Source: Anarhynchus alexandrinus (Eukaryota; Chordata; Aves; Charadriiformes; Charadriidae). From it: a DNA stretch of 64,000 nucleotides. A program made the translations under genes and the position numbers. Position 1 is the first letter of the stretch. Each line of letters starts with the position of its first letter. The stretch spans positions 1,388,099 through 1,452,098 of the forward strand of contig VUYV01000081.1 in assembly GCA_008711295.1 (NCBI GenBank), in the 5' to 3' direction. Below are positions 1 through 10,460 of this stretch, piece after piece. The notes under the pieces were generated by a model that worked only from the letters and a program-made list of their open reading frames with translations, was not told where the DNA came from and did not search any database.

Positions 1-1890
1 AGGGGACTTCTCTGAGAGTTTGTTAAGACTCCTGATGATGAAGGCCAACCATTACTGTCTTTGTTTTTTTTCAGATCTCAACAGGACTGCACTTACTGCT
101 CTCTAATCTGCAGCATGATGTGATACGGCACAGAATTACACATTTTTCTCTACTGACTGGATTGGAAAATCATGTGTTTTTAATTAGCTTTAAAAGGACA
201 CTACAGCAGCTGGTACTACAAAGCACATGAAAAGACTTGCCTTGCTTTGGCTTTGCGCTTGGAGAATGAAACAGTTAAGTGCCTGCTTTTCTACGGGGAG
301 TGATGAATGTGAATTATGTGGATTGGAGGAGGCGTGGGGTTTTAAACACAGGCTCTTCCCTTTTCACTTTGGTGCTGCCGGGTGGCTGCTAATTTACTCC
401 TGCTCTATTGCCTGTTTCTGGATCATTACTGAAACTGTGTTAGTCATAGACTCCCTGAGATGTTTTACAACATTTCTCGAATAACAGACAGCTGGTGTAC
501 AGCAAGAGCACACCATACAGGCTCCAGCCCTCCTTTACTTGCTTGTACGCTCCTGGGCAGGGGAGGACAAAACATAGAAGCCTGCAGAAAATCCCAAGGC
601 GGGGGAGAGAAGGAGGCATCCCCAGACTGGGGTTTCCACCTCCCTGTTGTTCTGTAAACTGCTCTGCTCCCAGAGAAAGAGAACAGGAATCGCAGGTGGC
701 CAGGTGGCAGGTTTCCCTCCCCTGGGTCTCTGCTTTGGCTTCTGTGATGGAGAAGCTGAGAAGCAGTGCCAAATATGCCCAGTTAATATTTCTTGAAGCT
801 GTATGAATTTGCCTCACGTGTTCCACAGTACTCATTTTAGGAGGGCACAAACTTCCACTCGGGCTTCAGCTTCCCAGCAATCAGCGATAGTCTCACACAG
901 ATGAAATGAATCACGTTTTTTATCATATTTATATAGTTTCGTGTACTGTGTTCTGGGTACTTACGTGAAGGGTTTCCATGTTTTGGTAACTAATCTGATG
1001 TTATTACAGAACACTTTGCTGAAGTCCTGAAATCCTGGCAACCATTGCAGCCGCATAACCACAGGCTGGCTACGCGTATGCTTACTTTGGTACACCTTCC
1101 AAACTGATTCCTCTAAAGCCTTTTCTTCTCCTCCCAATTTCTGTGCGAGTCACTACAATTTCAAAACACTGCTATAAGTTTTTTTTCATTGTTTGTAACA
1201 AAAATAATGGAAAGTTAATTATTTAATACAAGAAGGAGTAGCAAACACATGCTCTTTGAAAAATTTCCAGGTCAATGATCAAAAAATATTACCTGCATCG
1301 TAAAGGTGGAGTTGCTCTGGAGTTGCACGAATTGGCACAGTGCTGATTTGTCTCTGTAGCAATGTGGAGAAGTATCTTTTCCAGCTCAATTGATACTCCA
1401 CTGAAGAATTTCCTCAGTGTGTTCTCTATATGAGAACTGGACTCAATCAATTTCCATTAGTGAGAAAGCTATCTCTGAAAAAAAACCCCAACATTTTAAC
1501 TCACCATAGCAGAAACAACATTTCATTGTTTTAAACCCGTCAAAAATGAAATTCGTGTTGGCTTAAGCAGAATGAGTAACTCAGGTGAAGAAATACTGAG
1601 GGCAGGTGAACGGGTAACTGTCTCTATTCACAGTTAAACTGTTCCAAAATTAACTTGTGGTCACCCAAAACTACTGAACTTCATTCTCCCAAGGTGTTTT
1701 CCAGAACATAGTCAGTAGATGTGCTGGCTTTTCCCCATGTAGTACGTACACAACACTGTAGGTGGCTGTCCACATAGGACTCGCAAACTCGCCGGTAGAG
1801 GTGTGGGGGGCTGACCGTGGCCGCCCGCCCTCCCAAACCCCCTCCTCAACAGGGAGAGAGGAGAAAACAAAATGAAAAGCTTGCGGGTCA
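1..1890. other. Unannotated single-copy-looking sequence
   Basis: I see no exon with convincing splice sites, no recognisable repeat tail and no RNA gene here. Composition is moderately AT-rich with short T and A runs. Open frames at 440-850 overlap on both strands and look like chance. Confidence 0.5.
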
Positions 1891-1894
1891 GCAC

Positions 1895-2440
1895 AGAGAG
1901 ATTACCCTCACGGACAAAACAGACATGACTTGGCGAAAAATGAATTTATTGCCAATTAAAAACAGAGTTCGATGGTGAGAAACGAAGATCAAAACTAAAG
2001 CACCTTCCCCCCCACACCCCTCACCCTCTTTCCCCAGGCTAAACGTCACTCCTTCATTTCCAGCCCCTCCACCTTTCCCCCCAGCCCCGGGGGGGCACAG
2101 GGGGACGGGGACGGGCGCTGTGGTCGGTCCACGGCAGCTCCTCCGCCCGCCGCTCCCCGCTCCGGCCTGGGGCCTCCACGGGCTGCCCTCCGTCCGGAGG
2201 ATCCTGCCCCAGCCTGGGCTCTCTGTGGGCCGCAGGTCCTTCGGGGCACGTCCGCCTGCTCCTGTGTGGAGTGCCGGGGCAGTGTTTTGCCCTCTCCGAA
2301 ATACCCTTTCCCCGCAGCGGCCCTGCCCTGCGGTGGGTGGGTTGGAGCCGGCTGGGACCCGCTGTGCCCGGCCCGGGCCGCTCACCACAGGGGCCGCCAT
2401 GCGGCACCCCCACCAACACCTCGTCACAGACACCTGTCAT
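1895..2440 (-). mobile_element. GC-rich avian LTR-type interspersed repeat (probable solo LTR)
   Basis: The left part (about 1925-2060), with its block reading TGAATTTATTGCCAATTAAA, matches a high-copy avian repeat I recognise. That repeat continues into C-rich sequence and then into GC-rich blocks of the 'cacgggctgc' kind, as seen here at 2176-2185. Read on the minus strand it has a GC-rich U3-like part, then AATAAA (1945-1950 on the plus strand), then a short U5-like end. This layout suits a retroviral LTR. No internal retroviral genes flank it, so a solo LTR is the simplest reading. The 181-residue minus-strand open frame inside (1888-2433) is an arginine/glycine/proline-rich by-product of GC content and not a supported gene. 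Exact ends and family name are uncertain. The region would mimic a CpG island in a composition scan. Confidence 0.6.
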
Positions 2441-4990
2441 GAGGTAAATAGAGTCCTAAATGCATAATTTGACACATTTTACAACTGCATGACCTATTCT
2501 TAAAAGCTTTTTTGAAGTACGTGAAACATTTTAAAGGCGTGGGGCTATCTAGGTTCTCTGAGGTAATGGAGGTTGGCCTACACGTTTCCGGTGTGCATTG
2601 GGTGTTCGTGCAATGCACTGGAGTAATACTTACCTAATGTTTATTTTTACAACATAAAGTCGATTAAAATAGGTGCTGCAAGACCCAAACCTTACCAGCC
2701 TGAATAATCTGAAAGACGCTCATCATTTTTAAGTATTTGGTCACAAATGCTTAGAAATCTATGCCAAGCAGCTCGATCTGCCTCTGACTTCTGCCCAACA
2801 GACCCTCTCCCAACTCCTCCATTACTGTGTCACCATCTACACCTGATTGATGGCGCTTCAGCCCTTCAGAGGCTGAGATTAACGACCGAGTTCCCACATC
2901 TTGGTCACCTGGTTTTGAAGGAAGCAGTGTGATTTGAATTGTGGAGGTTAAAAAAGGAAAATATTTTTCTTGTCTTGCGATGGCTGGAAGGTCATTCTTG
3001 AGCACAAGTGGTTTAAATAATTTATCGTGAGCTACTGAGTCATAACAGAGTTACTGATCTGTCTTTTACTGTGGTGACATTCTATTTTTTCAACTATGTA
3101 TTTTTTTTATTCTGTGGTAGGATTAAATAGCTCTCAATCTGCGGTAAGCAGAAATGTTTAAGCACGCTGCAACTGCATAATGATGCATCAGATCTGTGCC
3201 CTTTATAGTCTGACTAACAGAGAAGTGCCTTGATGGGACTACGTGCTAAAAAGAAGGGTTTTGCTTGGGAACAGCACGCCTCTATCAGCTTTGAGTGCAT
3301 CATTTATTTTCTAAGTAGCCTGTGCATACTCATTTTGCAAGAGGGGATTATTTGAGATTCCAATGCTGATCTACTTTTTGCATTTCTGCATTGGCACTGA
3401 GAGTCTTCATACCTCGTTAAACTTGTCTTCTTTATTTTGTGTGCTTCATTGCTCTGTGCAGTCTAGGGGGGTTGACATATCCGTTATTGTATCTTTTACC
3501 AACTCTTAAAAATTGCCTAGAAGTTAAAATAATTCTCACAGCTGCTAGCGTTTCACAAATTTCATTTTGTCTTCAAGGCAGGTACCAAATATCAAAATAT
3601 TTTTGCTTTCCCCACCTAACTTAAAATATTTATATGTACTGAAGACATTCTTCATCATATTCCCTGACAGAATATGGAAGTTTGGGCACTTGAAAAGTGC
3701 ATCTACCAAAATGCCTTCCCAGTTTCTGGCTACTTTGATTGCAAAACCTTCCTTCACCGTAGCTGCAAATGCTTCTAGTTGCTGCTTAAAACAGGCAGAA
3801 CACCTTTTCTCAAGAAAAACTGCACAATCCTCCTCTTCTCTTGGCTTCTTTTTCCTTGTCTCTTCTTTTGACCCCGAACAATGATTACAGTCAGGAGGCA
3901 AGGCCTCTGTGGGGCTAAGGGTCTCATTATGAGAAAAAGGTCCATGTGGCAGAATTTCTGTAGTGTAAGAAGTGTGGAGTAGTGTAAAACAGTCATGGAA
4001 AATGAAAAGTAGAGGAGGGGGAAAAAAAAAAGTAAAAAAGGAAAGGAAACACTGGATCCTGTCATGAAGCTGTTGGGCTCCAGGCAGAGCTAGCCCCTAT
4101 GTTGGTTGTGTTCTGGCGACAGAGCCTCATTAAGGACAGCAATTCTTGTGGTATCCTCTGCATGGATGAGGGGCCCGTGGGCTACCGCTGACTTCCACCC
4201 TTCCAGCTCTGCAGCCCGACCGCCCCTTTGAGCCCCTCAGGGTCTTTCATCACGCAGTTTCCCCTCACCTGTCTTGCCCAGGCTGAGCTGGGGCATCCTT
4301 AGGAGTCTGTTCCCCCAGCACGGAAAGAGGTGGAACCTAAAAGCAAGCAAGGCAAAATAATATGGAAATCATAACACTGAAAATGAGCTATGGAAAATCT
4401 GGTTTTGAAAGGGAAGAGCCACTGCTACAGGGAGTGTACTCTCAATTTGTACTTCTGCTGGGCGTTAACAGGTGCCGGAGGAGGAAGGTGGTGTATATAT
4501 GTTTTTGTTGTATTACATTAAGAAAGACAACTTCATTTCTACTTACCTCATTGTTAAATCTGCTATTGCTATTGCATCCATTTCAAAATTTGAGAATAAT
4601 GACACTAAACTTACAAAGGTCTTGAAAGGATTAATTAATTGTCTTGGAAATGTTTCCCATTACGAAATCAAGTGTTATAAAAATCAAATTATTATATTAC
4701 CAAATATCAGGCCCGGAACTTGAATTTCAGTCTTGACCAGTTTTATGTAGACAAGGCTCTACCTGAACACACTTTTCTGCTTGTATATGTGTTTCTCACA
4801 ATCAAACTGTCAGATGTTACACCCAATGATGTTTGAAATAATCTGTCAGTTTGCAAAATTCTGGACGCTGTCATCCTCATTGGACATTCTCTGCCACCGT
4901 TATGAAACGTGAATGAAACCGTATTCTTTAGATGTATTAAACAGTAGAAAGCTCCACAAATTATGTCTCACTTTTTCAGATGTGCTTAGT
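2441..4990. other. Intergenic or intronic sequence, no supported gene
   Basis: AT-rich sequence with no recognised repeat. The longest open stretch is on the minus strand, from about 3975 down to a stop at 3545. It follows a pyrimidine-rich run and a CAG (about 3950-4040) and has CxxC-like pairs (DCNHC, RCSAC) and a lysine/glutamate-rich patch. A frame of this length is expected about once by chance in 64 kb of such sequence, and I recognise no family, so I do not call it a gene. Confidence 0.4.
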
Positions 4991-4999
4991 GGCTGGCCT

Positions 5000-6145
5000 T
5001 ACGGATTACCTTGATCATCATCCATTAACAGGATTTTGATTTTGCTTGCACTACAAGGATCAACTCGCTTTATGGAGTGGAGTATGGTTTGCACTGATTT
5101 ACATGATGGAAAATCAGATAAAATGCAGCATGAGCAGATTGTGCCAGACAAACTTGATCCCTTTTTTTTTTGGACAAGATAAATAATTTTCTTGACAAGG
5201 GTAATTCTGCAGACTCGATCTATTTGGAACTTAGTAAATCTTTTGGCACAGTGACACATGGGGAATTGTTAGTTAAGCTGAAGAAGATGAGGATTAGTAG
5301 GGGAATGTCAATACAGTAAGGCATGGGCCAAAGGGGAGACAATGAGGTGTGTTGTGCTGCCTTACCATCGGGCTGGATGGATACTACGGGTGAAATTCCT
5401 CTGGGAGCAGCAGTTGCTCAGGCTTGGCCAAAGGGAGGGATCTGCCAGCTGAGGCTGTTGGTGAGACAGTACTCAGAGGCTCTGCCAGCGCTGACTGACG
5501 AGTATCTGGTGATCAGATGAAAAAAAAATGGAGTGACCATAAGGTCACAGTAAGGCATAAAGTGAGAAATACAGTGGGGCGAAATAGGATAATGCAGGTA
5601 GGAGCTAAATACAGGAATGTCTGCCATGAGCTGGGGGTTATCACCTAGAAACAGAAGCAGCAAAAGCAATGCTTGTCGGTACCGACTGGCCAGAGAGTAA
5701 CTGTTAGCCAGCAACGGGATGGAGCGGTGAAAACAGCGAGGTGAACACCAGCCTACGGTCCAGGACACTATCACCACTTCTGAGCTCTTTCTAACCCGTC
5801 ATATTTAGTACCTCATCTAAAACGGGTATATAATTTCACCCATATTGAAGAAAACTCGACTCAGAAATAAAGATGATACACAAATGCAGCTTGGATAAGG
5901 ACCCACGTTACAAAACACAACTAGGAAAGCGCAGGTTTAGCCTAGTAAAACTATGGAGGGGACATTATAAAGATCTTTAAAACACAGGAGAATGGTGAGC
6001 TAGCTCAAGTCAGGGCCAGTATTGCCAGGAAAGACAAATGGGTATAAAGTATTCAGAAATAAATTGAGGCTTAAAATTAGAAGTTCCTAACTATTACAGA
6101 CATGAGGTTCTGCTGTTCCAGAGGAGTAAAAAGGGAGGGAGCAAA
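5000..6145 (+). mobile_element. Ancient, heavily decayed CR1-type LINE fragment
   Basis: Between about 5140 and 5290 the sequence reads like the CR1 reverse-transcriptase segment that encodes the 'FLDKG...DLIYLDFSKAFDTVPHGELL' region. Examples are the stretch ending CACATGGGGAATTGTTAGTT and the aaaggggagac at 5330. It is broken by frameshifts and stops. From about 5925 to 6140 it resembles the CR1 3' region: 'tttagcctag' followed by a 'ggaggggacattataaag'-type block, then 'ataaattgaggcttaaaatta' and 'gaggttctgctgttcc'. No (ATTCTATG)n tail is preserved. Divergence is far higher than in the CR1 copies at 22, 37, 46 and 50 kb, so this is an old insertion. The middle part (5450-5900) is assigned by continuity only. 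Confidence 0.6.
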
Positions 6146-9010
6146 AAGTAAAAGATAACCTTAATCATCTGAACTTCTGAATGATTCCTGATTCCACGTG
6201 ATGAATGACGCCATGGATGACGAAGTGGTGTTGCCCAAAAAGGTCTTTCAAGGATAACTTCAAGGAGTGCTCAACAGAGATAACTGAGTTGATTTCCTCA
6301 TGAGCTTGCTTGGATCTTAGCTGCAAATAGACAACCACAGAGCATCCAGAGGATGACTGCACGGACTCTGGGAACACCAGTGGTGTGCACACCGGCACGA
6401 AAAGTGCAGGAGGCCAAGGACGCAGAATCAGCATCACCAAAGACGAGGCTGCAAATTCAGTGTTCCTCAATGTGTAACAGAAAGTGTGAGCTGTGCAGCA
6501 GCTTGTCCAGTTGTCCAACCACGCGGTGCTCACTTGTATGTCCCCACCTTTCTTGCAGCGCAGCTCTCTGCGGGGGCCAGCATGCCTGCGGTGACTTGGT
6601 CTTCATCCTCCGGGGCGTCCCCCACAGCAGGTACATTCTACGTTGTTTAGAGAGAAGAGAAATAAATCAAGACATTGAGAGACGTGCAACTTGTGATGCC
6701 AGATTTCTTTCTTAATCCCACAGATATCTCATGAAAGATAATCAAATAGTATTTCCCAGTTAAAAAACCCCAGCCCAACACAGTCTTGAAATTAATCTCC
6801 ACCTCTGTTCCTTCTTAAGAATATATTGTAAAGACCCGTGTTATACCTAGGAGCTGTACTATGCAGGTTTGAACCTCTGGTCTCTGCTCAGCTAAAGATC
6901 TTGTTAAAGTCAATGGATTTTTCTTCCGTAAAGGGTATTATTTAGCAGCGTCACTGCAAAATTTATTCCCCTACCTTCAGCTTCCCTAAACAGTTCCTTG
7001 ACTTTCTTGACACTTACTTCTTTATACAAGACATTATCCAATATGTGTTTTCTAGGATCATTGATTTTAATGTGTATACGCTTGCTTTCAAGGCTCATTT
7101 TGCATGACTCAAGGTTAAATATATTTATGTTACACAATTGTACTAGGCAACTGGGCCCTGATTTATAAAGTATTGACAGGTGTCTTAAAGCAAGGCAAAT
7201 GCAAAGCCAAGCTGACCTCAGCTTGCTTTGACTCTTAAAAAAAAAATATGCATTTTCTAAAATACATTCTGCATTATATACACAGATGACTTTTGCCACA
7301 ACCTGAGGAATTAATGAGGTTATGGTAGATACAAAGCTGTGTACTTTTTGACCCTGGCCTAATCATACTGTGATTTACCTTTTGGGATTTTTTTTCCCCC
7401 CATATGAATGGTCCGTGTGTTAATATATTATCCACCTCAGCCTGAGATCACCTTAGCTGTATTTTGTGTGCTCACAACTGGGAAGCCCTTACGCAAATGT
7501 GACAGCTAATACAAGAGACAAAGGGGAAAAGACGATCAAATTATCTAGGATTTTTTTTTTTTTTCTCACCTAAAGCTTCAATGGCATAAAAAGCAATATG
7601 CTATTTCTAACAAAATCTTAAAAAACCAGAGGTGCATCCTGTGACGTCACGGTATCTCCGACACGCAGGGGTGCTGAGCCATCGGCAGCCATGCTGCAGA
7701 AACTCCAAGGACAAGCGCGCTCTGAAGGGTCACCGGAGACAACTCAGCCACAGGGACACTCAGCTGCTCCGAACCCCCAGCCTAATGTTACAGCATATAC
7801 TGTTATTTCTGACACTATTTTTAGATGCAAGGTAAAAGGAGAAGCATAGATAGGCAGTAAGGCACACGTATGCAGAGCTCAAGAACAGAGGAATCTTTGC
7901 ACACCAAAAAGTCTTGATTTTCTATGTGTAAGAATTTTTTTTTCTTTTTCATCCCACAGGTATTTTTTAGAGCGTTATGAATCACTCATTGAATTCATTG
8001 AAAAACAGCAGATTCATATTTATTTTTTTTAAGTGCTGAAAATTTAGCACCCAGGATTTTATACATTCTCTCACAGGCTCTGGTATCAACTACTTGTCAC
8101 TAGGGATCCTACAGCCCGTTCTGTGAAAATCCTGGTGTCGGGGTGTCGGACGCAGCCCCTCGCCTGCGTGACGGTGGTGCCCGGCCGGCACCGGAGCGGT
8201 GCGCAAGGTGAAGACGACCCTCCACCCGGGGCTGGCCGCATTTTGGTAGCGGAGGAAGCGACCTCTGACAAGCAGGTAATCTTCTTCACCGAACGCGTAA
8301 AGCGCAAGTTGGAGGCCAGGTTTACAAAATTTCTTTCTGAATTAATTCTTTATAAGATTAATGGAGAATTAGAAGCCTCCAAGGGAGACACTGCTGCTTT
8401 ATTTATATTTTCCAGCGCACAGTTTGTAAACTTTTGTCTTATGTGTAACCAAGACATACAGTAGCAGGCAAACAGAACACACCCGGCTCCCTTACACCAT
8501 GGCAACTTTACGGCAAGCAATGTGGATGGCAAACACAAGTGCTAAATTCTCAACTTTCTTTGTGTTGAATGATTTCAAGTTAAATTTATTAATCTTCTAC
8601 GACAGAAGAAACACGGAAGTGTGAGGCACCTCAGTTTGCCGTAATAATTTATCACGTACATTTACAGGATCTTTTAAAATGCGGAAGATGTCCTATGTTC
8701 TTTTGGTTCAACGTGTTTTGATTGTGCATAGGCATACATTAATATGTTATTTGGCTTTCTGTGGGTTGGTAGCATGCCCTGATTAGCTGAAAGGGGAGAA
8801 TATTTTAAGCAGGGCTTTGGAAAGATTGCTAGAAATGAATCAATACCATATTGTGGAGCTATATGATGATACGTGACTTGGTTGATGTTATATGCCCCAT
8901 TAAGAGGCATATTTAATATGCAATGGAAAATCATTTGCTTTCCACAAGCAGGACCACAATCTTCAAGCAGCAGTTGCTCATACATCTCAATTAAACCCAA
9001 TAAAAATTAA
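6146..9010. other. Unannotated sequence with an isolated CRE palindrome
   Basis: I see no supported exon or recognisable repeat. A perfect cAMP-response-element palindrome TGACGTCA lies at 7642-7649, about 1.5 kb upstream of the CpG island. Overlapping open frames on both strands at 6165-6715 have no splice context and are treated as chance. Confidence 0.4.
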
Positions 9011-9014
9011 AACC

Positions 9015-9057
9015 GAAAAAAAAAAAGAAAGAAAAAAAAAGGAAAAAAAAAGAGAGA
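9015..9057 (+). repeat. A/G-rich low-complexity tract
   Basis: About 43 bases consist almost only of A with interspersed G. It ends just upstream of the CpG island. It could be a decayed poly(A) tail or a simple purine tract. Confidence 0.8.
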
Positions 9058-9099
9058 CGAGGCCATCGCAGACTAATGGCAGGCTTCCCCACGTCATCT

Positions 9100-10460
9100 C
9101 ATTTTCTGTGAGTCATTTCTGCTCCGCAGGCAGTTCGCACGGGCAGGGCACGCTTCACGCGAACCTCCCTTTTCAACTCCCCGCACCCCGCGGCAGCGCC
9201 CGCGGGCGGACCCCCTCCCGCTCATCCCCCCCCCCCCGCCCGCCCGCCGCAGCGTCCCANNNNNNNNNNNNNNNNNNNNNNNNNNNNNNNNNNNNNNNNN
9301 NNNNNNNNNNNNNNNNNNNNNNNNNNNNNNNNNNNNNNNNNNNNNNNNNNNNNNNNNNNNNNNNNNNNNNNNNNNNNNNNNNNNNNNNNNNNNNNNNNNN
9401 NNNNNNNNNNNNNNNNNNNNNNNNNNNNNNNNNNNNNNNNNNNNNNNNNNNNNNNNNNNNNNNNNNNNNNNNNNNNNNNNNNNNNNNNNNNNNNNNNNNN
9501 NNNNNNNNNNNNNNNNNNNNNNNNNNNNNNNNNNNNNNNNNNNNNNNNNNNNNNNNNNNNNNNNNNNNNNNNNNNNNNNNNNNNNNNNNNNNNNNNNNNN
9601 NNNNNNNNNNNNNNNNNNNNNNNNNNNNNNNNNNNNNNNNNNNNNNNNNNNNNNNNNNNNNNNNNNNNNNNNNNNNNNNNNNNNNNNNNNNNNNNNNNNN
9701 NNNNNNNNNNNNNNNNNNNNNNNNNNNNNNNNNNNNNNNNNNNNNNNNNNNNNNNNNNNNNNNNNNNNNNNNNNNNNNNNNNNNNNNNNNNNNNNNNNNN
9801 NNNNNNNNNNNNNNNNNNNNNNNNNNNNNNNNNNNNNNNNNNNNNNNNNNNNNNNNNNNNNNNNNNNNNNNNNNNNNNNNNNNNNNNNNNNNNNNNNNNN
9901 NNNNNNNNNNNNNNNNNNNNNNNNNNNNNNNNNNNNNNNNNNNNNNNNNNNNNNNNNNNNNNNNNNNNNNNNNNNNNNNNNNNNNNNNNNNNNNNNNNNN
10001 NNNNNNNNNNNNNNNNNNNNNNNNNNNNNNNNNNNNNNNNNNNNNNNNNNNNNNNNNNNNNNNNNNNNNNNNNNNNNNNNNNNNNNNNNNNNNNNNNNNN
10101 NNNNNNNNNNNNNNNNNNNNNNNNNNNNNNNNNNNNNNNNNNNNNNNNNNNNNNNNNNNNNAGCGGCGGCTGGCAGCGGGAGCCCCGGAGCGCAGCTCGA
10201 CGTGCCGCCGGCCGCCGGGCTCTTCCCGCCGGGGCGGTGCGGGAGAGCGCGCAGCCCGGCCCCGGCGGGTGGGTGTCCCCGCAGCGTCCCCGCGCACTGT
10301 GCGCGGTGCCTCCTCCTTTCTGCATCAAGGGGGTTCCTCGGGGCTGTGCCGGGTGCGGGCGGTGGTGCAGCCGGAGTTTGGGAAGGCATCAGCGGGCAGA
10401 GTGTGCGCTGCCGACGCGCCCGCAGCAGCGTCTGAAGCGGAGTCCGAGTAGTTGCTTAAA
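9100..10460. promoter_or_regulatory. CpG island with internal assembly gap; candidate promoter
   Basis: Both visible flanks (9120-9259 and 10162-10445) are very GC-rich and dense in CpG. They include CCGCC/GGCGG boxes of the Sp1 type and a C11 run, and they stand out sharply from the AT-rich surroundings. I do not recognise a repeat family in the visible parts, unlike at 2 kb. A CpG island of this kind in a vertebrate genome normally marks a promoter and first exon, but the core is missing. Direction cannot be read. The plus-strand terminal exon at 52.8 kb could belong to a gene starting here, with about 42 kb of span, but that is only inference. Open frames drawn through the Ns are meaningless. 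Confidence 0.6.
9260..10161. other. Assembly gap (902 Ns)
   Basis: An unbroken run of N sits between GC-rich flanks. This is a typical site of sequencing dropout in bird genomes. Any first exon of the putative gene is likely hidden here. Confidence 0.99.

Noticed and set aside
1888..2433. 181-codon minus-strand open frame rich in G, R and P
   Set aside because: It lies in a GC-rich LTR-type repeat. Low stop density there follows from composition.
3545..3990. Minus-strand open block with CxxC-like pairs after a pyrimidine tract
   Set aside because: Suggestive, but the length is within chance expectation, the plus strand is also open, and no family is recognised.
9094..10451. Very long open frames (368-447 codons) around 9-10.4 kb
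   Set aside because: They exist only because the 902 Ns are read as codons without stops.
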